64,000 bases of DNA from NCBI GenBank assembly GCA_021205185.1, contig JAJPYB010000006.1, positions 62,001-126,000 on the forward strand, in the 5' to 3' direction. This DNA comes from Ruminococcus sp. Lineage in GTDB: Bacteria; Bacillota; Clostridia; Oscillospirales; Ruminococcaceae. How positions within the stretch are numbered: the stretch's first letter is position 1; every line of letters starts with the position of its first letter. The notes beneath the pieces were generated by a model that worked only from the letters and a program-made list of their open reading frames with translations, did no database searches and was not told the origin of the DNA. The position numbers were made by a program, and so were the translations under genes. Positions 17,245 to 24,590 of the stretch are shown in pieces.

Positions 17245-17676
17245 TTAAAATTCCAGCTCCTCCATTGCCTCTAAAGCGTCCTGCTCGCTAAATTCCGTAT
17301 TCAGCTTATCCCATGCGTCTCTGCTCCAGATTTCGGCTCTTCCTGAAACGCCAGCTACCACTATATCCTTGACAAGCTTTGCTGCGTCACGAAGATGCTG
17401 AGGAATTAAAATTCTTCCCTGCTTATCCGCTTCGACCTCAGCCGCCCCAGCCATAAAATAACGCTGAAGCTTTCTGGCTTTTGAAATCGGCAAGGCGTTA
17501 ATCTTTTCGCTAAGCTCGCCAAAATCCTCAAGCGAATAGACAAACAAGCATCCGTCTATACCCTTCGTTACGATAAACCTATCGCCGATAATTTCTCTGA
17601 GCTTTGTTGGAAAGCTCATCCTTCCTTTGACGTCCATCGATTGATAGTACGTTCCCATAAGATTTGTTAGCGGCAA
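17245..17676 (-). CDS. mraZ: Transcriptional regulator MraZ
   Basis: A 143-residue protein with two AbrB/SpoVT-like DNA-binding repeats. The first contains GTYYQSMDVKGRMSFPTKLRE, the second FMAGAAEVEADKQGRILIPQHLR. MraZ forms ring-shaped oligomers, binds short direct repeats in front of its own gene and controls the division cluster. A frame opens further upstream, but GGGAGGTG is correctly spaced from the TTG at 17674-17676 and too far from the ATG at 17658. The TTG also gives the usual family length. It is the first gene of the dcw operon and a set of three matching repeats lies 36 bases before it. Confidence 0.93.
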   Translation of the reverse strand: MPLTNLMGTYYQSMDVKGRMSFPTKLREIIGDRFIVTKGIDGCLFVYSLEDFGELSEKINALPISKARKLQRYFMAGAAEVEADKQGRILIPQHLRDAAKLVKDIVVAGVSGRAEIWSRDAWDKLNTEFSEQDALEAMEELEF

Positions 17677-17711
17677 TCGGTTCACCTCCCTTGTGATGAT
17701 ATTGGGAATAA

Positions 17712-17741
17712 TCACCACTTTTTCGCACAAATAACCACTGT
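17712..17741 (-). promoter_or_regulatory. MraZ box: three GTG repeats at 10-bp period
   Basis: On the minus strand the three consecutive decamers are ACAGTGGTTA, TTTGTGCGAA and AAAGTGGTGA. They place GTG[G/C] on one helix face every 10 bases, the layout described for MraZ sites in Mollicutes (AAAGTG-type) and in enterobacteria (TGGG-type). The box starts at about the first transcribed base of the proximal promoter, so binding should block mraZ-rsmH transcription. Confidence 0.6.
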
Positions 17742-17747
17742 ATGATT

Positions 17748-17776
17748 ATTATACACTATTATTTTGGGAAATGCAA
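17748..17776 (-). promoter_or_regulatory. dcw operon proximal promoter P2
   Basis: Minus strand TTGCAT (17771-17776), 17-base spacer, TATAAT (17748-17753). The predicted leader to the mraZ TTG is about 65 bases and includes the MraZ box. Confidence 0.75.
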
Positions 17777-17850
17777 GGCTAAAACGAAAAAAATTTACCT
17801 TTCGCCGCTTTATTGTTTACTATTAAAATTCATTTTTCTAAACAGCCACA

Positions 17851-17915
17851 ACATCTTGTATTGTCGCCAAAACGCAACATATTCGCTGCGTTTTAGACAT
17901 TATACCACAAGATGT
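17851..17915 (-). promoter_or_regulatory. Nested inverted repeats around the P1 start site
   Basis: Inner repeat: AAAACGCA (17869-17876) with TGCGTTTT (17887-17894), a hairpin that would sit at the very 5' end of the P1 transcript. Outer repeat: ACATCTTGT (17851-17859) with ACAAGATGT (17907-17915). The outer right arm lies in the P1 spacer, the left arm about 40 bases into the leader. The layout suggests a bipartite operator and a 5' stabilising hairpin. Confidence 0.45.
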
Positions 17916-17927
17916 AGTGTCTGTCAA
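17899..17927 (-). promoter_or_regulatory. dcw operon distal promoter P1 (consensus)
   Basis: Minus strand TTGACA (17922-17927), exactly 17 bases, TATAAT (17899-17904): a perfect vegetative promoter. Transcription would start near 17892. The rest of the 17677-18306 gap holds P2, the MraZ box, a stretch with repeated GGCGAGAT near 18056-18102, and three terminators; no gene is seen. Confidence 0.85.
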
Positions 17928-18143
17928 TTGAGAATTATCTAAATATTCCTTGTTATACGGATTGTCGATTAACAAATTCACATTGCGATAAACCACAATA
18001 TCTGGTTTTGCGGTGCGTTAAAGAAATTTTTTATTCAACATAACAAAAGCGAAAAATCTCGCCGAAAAATAGCGAAAAAGCTTTATCTCGCCTTCAAACC
18101 ACCATAATTCGACAAAATTAAGACTAATCCTGACAACAAAAAA

Positions 18144-18168
18144 TTCCCTGTCAAAAATTGACAGGGAA
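18144..18168 (-). terminator. valS tandem terminator, copy 3 (distal)
   Basis: A perfect 11-bp stem (TTCCCTGTCAA/TTGACAGGGAA) with a three-base loop and a TTTTTT tract on the minus strand. Confidence 0.8.
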
Positions 18169-18228
18169 CAACCCCTCTTCACCTTACACCGACAACAAGC
18201 AGGGTAAAAATGAAAATCAAACTAAAAA

Positions 18229-18252
18229 TTCCCAACCCAAATTGATAGGGAG
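18229..18252 (-). terminator. valS tandem terminator, copy 2 (degenerate)
   Basis: Related to the copies on either side (shared TATCAA and GGGA blocks and a TTTTT tract), but the stem is broken by substitutions. Only about four or five pairs remain. Confidence 0.4.
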
Positions 18253-18267
18253 ATAGCCCACAAAAAA

Positions 18268-18293
18268 CTCCCTGTCGAAAAATCGATAGGGAG
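18268..18293 (-). terminator. valS tandem terminator, copy 1 (proximal)
   Basis: Eleven-position stem (CTCCCT and TCGA blocks with one A-C mismatch on the minus strand), four-base loop and TTTTTT tract, 13 bases after the valS stop. Confidence 0.8.
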
Positions 18294-18306
18294 CGTCCTG
18301 CTTTAT

Positions 18307-20922
18307 TTACTTAAACTTTTCCATGCTTTCAAGAATTTTTTCCATCTTCTGCTTTGCGACCTCAAGCTTTGCCTTTTCCTTCTCGATAAGCGCCGCCGGA
18401 GCCTTTGCCAGAAAGCCTTCGTTTGAAAGCTTTCCGCTTAAGAAATCAATGTCCTTCTGAACAGCCTTCTTTTCCTTGCCCAGTCGTTCAAGCTCCTTTT
18501 CCTTATCGACAATTTCATCAAGCGGAATGAAAATTCTTGCGCTGTCGGTAACTACTGTCAAAGCGTCATTGAGCTCTACCTTTGTTGAAACCTCGATCTC
18601 GCTCGCTGAAGCCAGACGTTCAAAGAACATAGCGCCCGACTCGAAAACGTCGGTATATTGCGTTTCGATAAATACCTTAGCCTTTTTGCTAGGCGGAACG
18701 TTCATCTCAGAGCGTCTGTTACGAATGCCCTTGATAGCAGTTATAATTTTCTCAAAATCCTTTTCCTCGTCCTTAAAGCTTAAAGCCTCGTCGTATACAG
18801 GGAACTTTTCGAGCATCAACGGTGTACCGCCGACCAGCGTTTGCCAGATTTCCTCCGTTATAAACGGCATAAACGGGTGCAAAAGCTTGAGCATTTGCTT
18901 CATAACCCAGACCAGAACAGCCTGCGCTGATTCCATAGTTTCGCCGTCTGCTGCAATTCTCGGCTTTGTAAGCTCGATATACCAGTCGCAGTAAACGTCC
19001 CAGATAAAGTCGTACAGCTTGGAAACCGCAACGCCTATTTCAAAGCCGTCAAGATTGGTATTTATATCACCTGCGAGCGTATTTACCTTAGAGATTATCC
19101 ACTTGTCCTCTGTTGTAAGATTCTGAGGAAGAGCGTCAACCTTATAGTCATCAGGCAGATTCATCATTATAAATCTGGCCGCATTCCAAAGCTTGTTAGC
19201 AAAGTTTCTCGAAGCCTTAACCTTATCCTCGATATATCTCATATCGTTTCCAGGCGAATTTCCTGTCGCAAGCATAAATCTCAATGCGTCCGCACCGTAC
19301 TGGTCGATTACCTCAAGCGGATCAATGCCGTTTCCTAACGACTTGGACATCTTTCTGCCCTGTGAATCCCTTACCAATCCGTGAATAAGCACGGTATCAA
19401 ACGGTACCTCGCCTGTTTGCTCTAATGCTGAGAACATCATTCTCATTACCCAGAACGGAATAATATCGTAGCCTGTTACAAGCGTATTTGTAGGATAGAA
19501 ATACTTTAAATCCTCCGTTTCGTCAGGCCAGCCGAGAGTTGAAAACGGCCAGAGAGCCGATGAGAACCACGTATCGAGCGTATCCTCGTCCTGACGCATT
19601 TTCTTTCCACACTTCGGGCAGAACGCTTCGTTTTCCTTGGTTACAACCGTTTCGCCGCAGTCGTCGCAATAAAACGCAGGAATCTGATGTCCCCACCAGA
19701 TCTGACGGGAAATACACCAGTCCCGAATGTTTTCAAGCCAATGAAAATAAATCTTCTCAAATCTCTCAGGAACAAACTTTGTTTTCTTTTGCTTTACAGC
19801 GTCAATAGCAGGTCCTGCGAGCGGCTTCATTTTAACAAACCACTGGGTTGAAACCTTCGGCTCAACCGTCGTTCCGCAGCGGTAGCAGGTTCCTACATTA
19901 TGGCTATATTCCTCAACATAAACCAAATAGCCGCCCTTTTCTAAATCCTCAACAATTTTCTTTCTTGCTTCATATCTGTCAAGTCCTGCATATTCAGGAT
20001 AATCGTCTACTATTTTAGCGTCGTCGGTAAGTACGTTTATAACGGGCAGATTATGACGCTTTCCAACCTCGAAGTCGTTCGGGTCGTGAGCCGGAGTAAT
20101 CTTTACGACGCCCGTGCCAAAGTCAATTTCAACATAATCGTCAGCAACGATCGGAATTTCCCTTCCAACAAGCGGAAGCGTAAGCGTTTTGCCGACAAGG
20201 TCCTTGTATCTCTCGTCGTTCGGGTTTACAGCTACCGCAGTATCGCCAAGCAGCGTTTCAGGTCTTGTGGTTGCAAGCTCAACATAGCCGCTTCCGTCAG
20301 TCAGCGGGTAGCGAATATGCCAGAAATGTCCTGCCTGATCTTCGTATTCAACCTCGGCGTCCGAAATTGAAGTCTTACAATGCGGACACCAGTTTATCAT
20401 TCTTTCGCCCCGATAGATAAGGCCCTTTTCGTAAAGCCTTACAAAAACCTCCTTGACCGCCTTATTACAGCCCTCGTCCATAGTAAAGCGTTCTCTTGAC
20501 CAATCGCAGGAGGAACCGAGCTTTTTAAGCTGCTCAACAATTCTTCCGCCGAACTTGTCCTTCCATTCCCAGGCACGCTTCATAAAAGCTTCTCTGCCTA
20601 TATCCTCTTTGATAAGGCCCTCCTTACGCATAGCCTCAACAATCTTCGCTTCGGTAGCAATAGCTGCGTGGTCGGTTCCCGGAAGCCAAAGGGTTGAATA
20701 GCCGCTCATTCGCTTATAACGGATAAGAATATCCTGAAGCGTTTCATCGAGTGCATGACCCATATGAAGCTGTCCTGTAATATTCGGGGGCGGAATTACA
20801 ATCGTATACGGCTTTTTGTCGGGATCGACGTGGGCCTTGAAGCAATCGTTATCAACCCAGTATTTATATATTCTGTCCTCAAAGGCAGAAGGATTATATT
20901 GTTTTTCAAGTTCCTTTTTCAT
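18307..20922 (-). CDS. valS: Valyl-tRNA synthetase
   Basis: An 871-residue class I synthetase that charges tRNA-Val. The HIGH-type motif is HMGH at residues 53-56 within PPPNITGQLHMGHALDE, and KMSKS is at 524-528. The editing (CP1) domain lies between about 190 and 350 and includes TTRPETLLGDTAV. Two CxxC pairs near 419-438 suggest a zinc site. The C-terminal 70 residues are a Lys/Glu-rich coiled coil typical of ValRS. An upstream in-frame ATG exists, but the ATG at 20920-20922 follows AAAGGACA and matches family starts. It has its own promoter and three terminators. No T-box leader is visible in the short 5' region. Confidence 0.97.
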   Translation of the reverse strand: MKKELEKQYNPSAFEDRIYKYWVDNDCFKAHVDPDKKPYTIVIPPPNITGQLHMGHALDETLQDILIRYKRMSGYSTLWLPGTDHAAIATEAKIVEAMRKEGLIKEDIGREAFMKRAWEWKDKFGGRIVEQLKKLGSSCDWSRERFTMDEGCNKAVKEVFVRLYEKGLIYRGERMINWCPHCKTSISDAEVEYEDQAGHFWHIRYPLTDGSGYVELATTRPETLLGDTAVAVNPNDERYKDLVGKTLTLPLVGREIPIVADDYVEIDFGTGVVKITPAHDPNDFEVGKRHNLPVINVLTDDAKIVDDYPEYAGLDRYEARKKIVEDLEKGGYLVYVEEYSHNVGTCYRCGTTVEPKVSTQWFVKMKPLAGPAIDAVKQKKTKFVPERFEKIYFHWLENIRDWCISRQIWWGHQIPAFYCDDCGETVVTKENEAFCPKCGKKMRQDEDTLDTWFSSALWPFSTLGWPDETEDLKYFYPTNTLVTGYDIIPFWVMRMMFSALEQTGEVPFDTVLIHGLVRDSQGRKMSKSLGNGIDPLEVIDQYGADALRFMLATGNSPGNDMRYIEDKVKASRNFANKLWNAARFIMMNLPDDYKVDALPQNLTTEDKWIISKVNTLAGDINTNLDGFEIGVAVSKLYDFIWDVYCDWYIELTKPRIAADGETMESAQAVLVWVMKQMLKLLHPFMPFITEEIWQTLVGGTPLMLEKFPVYDEALSFKDEEKDFEKIITAIKGIRNRRSEMNVPPSKKAKVFIETQYTDVFESGAMFFERLASASEIEVSTKVELNDALTVVTDSARIFIPLDEIVDKEKELERLGKEKKAVQKDIDFLSGKLSNEGFLAKAPAALIEKEKAKLEVAKQKMEKILESMEKFK

Positions 20923-20980
20923 CTCTTTATGTCCTTTCAAAAAATATGTGGAGCTTTGCTTAGTTTCAATATCACATTTA

Positions 20981-21009
20981 ATTATCTCACAACAACGGTT
21001 AATTGTCAA
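20981..21009 (-). promoter_or_regulatory. valS promoter
   Basis: Minus strand TTGACA (21004-21009), 17-base spacer, GATAAT (20981-20986); leader about 55 bases, too short for a T-box. Confidence 0.8.
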
Positions 21010-21020
21010 GCAAAGAGCAT

Positions 21021-21052
21021 AAAAAATCGCCTGCACTTTATTGCACAGGCGA
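21021..21052 (-). terminator. Terminator after the P-type ATPase-like gene
   Basis: Stem TCGCCTG/CAGGCGA (21027-21033 with 21046-21052) and TTTTTT tract on the minus strand, ending the rlmB operon just before the valS promoter. Confidence 0.85.
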
Positions 21053-21077
21053 TGTATTCAATTTGTCCTAAAAGCCG

Positions 21078-23780
21078 CTAAAGCTTTCGCCCGTAAATCA
21101 GCTGATAAATAGCAATGAGTGCAAACCACACAAGGTTGTAAATCATTACTACTGTAACTGTAAGGCTTGAAAGGGAGCCGAATACGGTCATTGCTAACGC
21201 TATGAACGCTCCGAGCAACGCTCCTGCTACCATAATCATAATTCCGCCGGTAGTGATCTTCTGTAGCTTCTTTGCGCCGTGAATAAGCATTGCAAACGAC
21301 GGAAAATGTCCGGAACAGAGCATTGGCGATTGCGCACGCTCAACAAAAGCAGTTTCACGCTCATAATCCTCGTGGAATCTGAACGGCAAGAGCTTTATAG
21401 CGTCAGGCTGAATCTCAAACAGGTCAGCTAAAAAGCCCAGAGAAATAAATCCGTCGACCGTTCTTATAACGGTTGAAATCTCATTTTCCTCTAATGTATT
21501 AAGCCACTTTTTAACGCTGATGCTCGGCATTACCTGAATTACAAACAAGGTTGAAACAACGCCGCCGATTGACAGATAGAGTGGAATATAACCTCTCGAG
21601 TATTCCTTTTCCTTCGTCTTTGTAGGAAGTCCCTCTATCGAGTGGTTTTCCATAAGCTCTCTTGTTCCAAACAAAACTCGCTTGTTTTCAATCCAGCCTG
21701 AAAGTCCTAAGCCGTCCTCGAAAATATAGCTTTCAACAGGATACAAAAGTTCGGTCTTTCCCTTTAGCATATTGTAAAATGTAGGCTTTAAAACGCTTCC
21801 TGCGTGGCAGGAAATCGAAGCCGCCATAAGAATACATTCTTCAATAGGAGTAGAGCTCATAGACTTTAAATTTACAAGGTTTACCATTCCCTCGGGGAAA
21901 AGCTGACTTGCGTCTACTAAAATTGAATTTGTGTCCGCAAAATCCTCAACGGCTGAATATCCAAGCATTACTGCGGAGGATTGCAAGAACTTCTTAGAAG
22001 CACGCGACAGCGGTAGATTTACGATAAACATCAGCGCAAACGAAGCACTTATGGAAACAACTCCTGAGAAGGTAATAACTCCTGCTAAAAGTCTTCCGCC
22101 AAAGCCTACTGCATTTTTGTCGCAAACTATTGCTAAAAGTCCTACGACAAGCGACACTATCAGTATAAGCGGCGCATATGTACGGCAGAATCTGTCCGCA
22201 GCGTCAGTTGAATAGGAATGCTTCAAGAAGCTTTCGTTAAATTCAGTCTTTTTCATTGCCGCAAGCTCAGGGAAGTCATTTATTGTTCCCTTTGTGAATT
22301 TAGCTGCAACGTCCTCGTTGGTGACGTTTGTAATTGCATACTTATCAAATTCGCCTGCAACGTATCTGAAGTTTCTGAGCGTTCTGTTTACAATAAGCAG
22401 CTTGCCAAGTGTGTTAAACAGCAGTCCTAAAATTGCTATCGGCATATATAGGTTGTACGCCTTTGTCTGCATAATCGACGAGTCGAACAGAACAATAAGA
22501 GAAGCTAAAACAGCAGAAACTATAGAAATTGCCGCTACGCTGTCACAATCCGCCTGCCGCTTGAACAGCTTTTTAAAGCCGACTGTTATTACTGTATAGG
22601 AAACGAACGCTGAAATAAGTCCCAGAATCAGATTGACAAATACAAACGTCGAATCGCTCGTTCTTTTAAGTCCTTCGATTATAGGCCAGCCTAAATCGTT
22701 TGCGAGAGCTATATAAAGCGAGAAAACTGTTGTGAAAATCAAGACGCAAAGCCTGATTGTAAGGTTGTTTTTAAGTCCGATAATATCGTTTAATACCTTC
22801 GGCGCATTTTTGTAATCGTCAAAATCGCCTACTGTATTGTCAATTTCCTTTTCCTCTTGCTCGTCGTCCCTGTCGTCGGTCCTTAAAACGAAGTTCTTTA
22901 TCTTGTTCTTTCTGTGCTCCGACAGGATTTGCATTTTCATTGTGTCGGTAGCGTCCTTTGGAATTTCAACAGGCTCGTCCTTGACGATGTCAAACTGCTC
23001 GGTTTTAGGAATTATTTTTCCCTGAAGGTTTAAGTCTACGTCTTTTATGCGAAGTCTTTTTACAGGAACAACCTCAACGTCCTTCTGGACAGGCTTTCTC
23101 TCACGCTTCAGCTTCATAAGTCCTTCGATGATAGCGGTATTTCCGGAGGTTTTTCTGAGTCTGAAACGGCTGTTAAGTCCGGCGTTCATACCCTCCTGCT
23201 CAAGTCTTTGCTCCTCTTCACGCTCAAGCTCACGCCTTGAAGCCTTCTTTTCATGAGCGGCTTGTGTATTGTCCTTACTCTCGGCGCCAACTATCTCAGG
23301 TGAGGAAGCTGTCGGTGTGACGGGGTCAAATTTAATATCAATGCCGCTGTTTTTCTCTTCAACAACAGCGTCGTCAGCAGTTTCAACTCCTTCAACGGCG
23401 GACTCTACCAGAACATCTACGTCGACGCTTTCAATATCTCCCTGCCTGATAACCTTAGGCTGCTCGGCTGCGCTATTATCCGCCGCCTGAGCCTTGTCGC
23501 TTGTCGGTACGCTGTCGCTATCTTCTGAAGAGTCAAGCTCCGCTTTTTCAGCTGCAAGCTGCTGTTCAGCTTCCTGCTCGGCAGCCTTTTGTTCTGCAAG
23601 CTGACGCTCTTTAGCTTCCTGCTCAGCTGCAAGCTCCTGCAAAGCTTTTTCATGCGATTTTTTCTTAGCAACCGTTTCTTCCAAAAGCTTCTCAACGTCA
23701 AAATCGCTTTTTTCTCGTGAGTTTCTCGCCTTTGAAGAATACTCGTCAAGAATATCATCAAGTGAAAACTTATCCGCCAA
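21078..23780 (-). CDS. Degenerate P-type ATPase-like membrane protein with long coiled-coil N-terminus
   Basis: A 900-residue protein. Residues 1-330 are cytosolic: an Ala/Glu/Gln/Lys coiled coil (about 35-90), then acidic and basic low-complexity sequence. Predicted membrane helices follow in a 4+2+2 pattern (about 341-361, 378-401, 414-434, 443-463; 537-553, 562-587; 843-867, 875-895), the topology of P1B-type ATPases. The segment after helix 6, ILVDASQLFPEG (Asp at 623), aligns with the phosphorylation loop DKTGTLTEG but has lost KTGT. FGTRELMENHSIEG resembles the family N/P-domain stretch; TGDN has become TVDG; TGE and GDGxND are absent. So it is probably a non-pumping relative. Start TTG 23778-23780 is eight bases from GGAG; a GTG at 23789 is too close. 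It follows rlmB by 42 bases. Confidence 0.65.
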   Translation of the reverse strand: MADKFSLDDILDEYSSKARNSREKSDFDVEKLLEETVAKKKSHEKALQELAAEQEAKERQLAEQKAAEQEAEQQLAAEKAELDSSEDSDSVPTSDKAQAADNSAAEQPKVIRQGDIESVDVDVLVESAVEGVETADDAVVEEKNSGIDIKFDPVTPTASSPEIVGAESKDNTQAAHEKKASRRELEREEEQRLEQEGMNAGLNSRFRLRKTSGNTAIIEGLMKLKRERKPVQKDVEVVPVKRLRIKDVDLNLQGKIIPKTEQFDIVKDEPVEIPKDATDTMKMQILSEHRKNKIKNFVLRTDDRDDEQEEKEIDNTVGDFDDYKNAPKVLNDIIGLKNNLTIRLCVLIFTTVFSLYIALANDLGWPIIEGLKRTSDSTFVFVNLILGLISAFVSYTVITVGFKKLFKRQADCDSVAAISIVSAVLASLIVLFDSSIMQTKAYNLYMPIAILGLLFNTLGKLLIVNRTLRNFRYVAGEFDKYAITNVTNEDVAAKFTKGTINDFPELAAMKKTEFNESFLKHSYSTDAADRFCRTYAPLILIVSLVVGLLAIVCDKNAVGFGGRLLAGVITFSGVVSISASFALMFIVNLPLSRASKKFLQSSAVMLGYSAVEDFADTNSILVDASQLFPEGMVNLVNLKSMSSTPIEECILMAASISCHAGSVLKPTFYNMLKGKTELLYPVESYIFEDGLGLSGWIENKRVLFGTRELMENHSIEGLPTKTKEKEYSRGYIPLYLSIGGVVSTLFVIQVMPSISVKKWLNTLEENEISTVIRTVDGFISLGFLADLFEIQPDAIKLLPFRFHEDYERETAFVERAQSPMLCSGHFPSFAMLIHGAKKLQKITTGGIMIMVAGALLGAFIALAMTVFGSLSSLTVTVVMIYNLVWFALIAIYQLIYGRKL

Positions 23781-23822
23781 TTTACACACTCCTTATCCTG
23801 AACTGTATACAAAAATCTATGA

Positions 23823-24590
23823 TCAATTCCTTCTTTGCCTTACAACCTCGTACATAAAAACTCCTGCCGCAACGGAAGCGTTAAGAGAGTTTACCTTTCC
23901 GTACATCGGAAGCTTAAGCAAAAAGTCGCACTTTTCCTTTATAAGCCTTCCCATTCCGAAGCCCTCCGAGCCGATTACCAAGGCGACAGAGCCTTCGAGC
24001 GATACGCTTGTATAATCCTCGCCTTTAGCGTCTGTGCCGTAAATCCATACTCCGTTTTGCTTCAGCTCGTCGATTGCAGCAGCTAAATTTGTTACCCTTG
24101 CAACTAAAACGTGCGAAGCCGCCCCAGCGGACGTTTTATAAACGGTTGACGAAAGCGACGCGCTTCGTCTTTTTGGAATTATTATTCCGTGAGCTCCCGC
24201 AGCTTCGGCGGTTCTTATTATCGCTCCTAAATTGTGAGGATCCTCAATCTCATCGCAGATTATTATAAACGGACTTTCGCCCTTGCTTTTTGCGTTTTCT
24301 AAAATATCTGAAACCGAACAATACTCCGCACAGCCTAAAACTGCCGCTACGCCCTGATGAGAAGCGCCGTTTGACATTTTGTCGAGCTTTCTGTCGTCAA
24401 CACGCTTGACAAGGATCGAATTTTCCTTACAAAGATTTACTATAACGCTTATCGAGCCTTTGGCGTTTGCGTTAATATAAACGCTGTCAATCGTCCTGCC
24501 TGACTTTATCGCTTCGATAACAGGATTTCTGCCGACAATTATTTCGTTATCTGACCTTTCTGTCGACTTATCCCTGAAGTTTCTTTCCAT
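23823..24590 (-). CDS. rlmB: 23S rRNA 2'-O-ribose methyltransferase, RlmB/TrmH family
   Basis: A 255-residue SPOUT methyltransferase. The N-terminal substrate-binding domain contains VGRNPVIEAIKSGRTIDSVYI. The knotted catalytic domain has the three SPOUT motifs: CDEIEDPHNLGAIIRTAEAAG, ALVIGSEGFGMG and LPMYGKVNSLNASVAAGV. It methylates guanosine 2251 of 23S rRNA in E. coli; related Firmicute proteins (YacO) have the same layout. Start ATG follows GGGAGTTTG. It has its own promoter and co-transcribes with the P-type ATPase-like gene. Confidence 0.9.
   Translation of the reverse strand: MERNFRDKSTERSDNEIIVGRNPVIEAIKSGRTIDSVYINANAKGSISVIVNLCKENSILVKRVDDRKLDKMSNGASHQGVAAVLGCAEYCSVSDILENAKSKGESPFIIICDEIEDPHNLGAIIRTAEAAGAHGIIIPKRRSASLSSTVYKTSAGAASHVLVARVTNLAAAIDELKQNGVWIYGTDAKGEDYTSVSLEGSVALVIGSEGFGMGRLIKEKCDFLLKLPMYGKVNSLNASVAAGVFMYEVVRQRRN

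Noticed and set aside
18144-18293. CRISPR-like regularity of the three hairpins behind valS
   Set aside because: The repeats are palindromic with T tracts, differ in sequence, and are not separated by uniform spacers; they are terminators.
20923-21020. T-box riboswitch expected before valS
   Set aside because: The leader from the TTGACA/GATAAT promoter to the ATG is only about 55 bases and has no T-box consensus or antiterminator.
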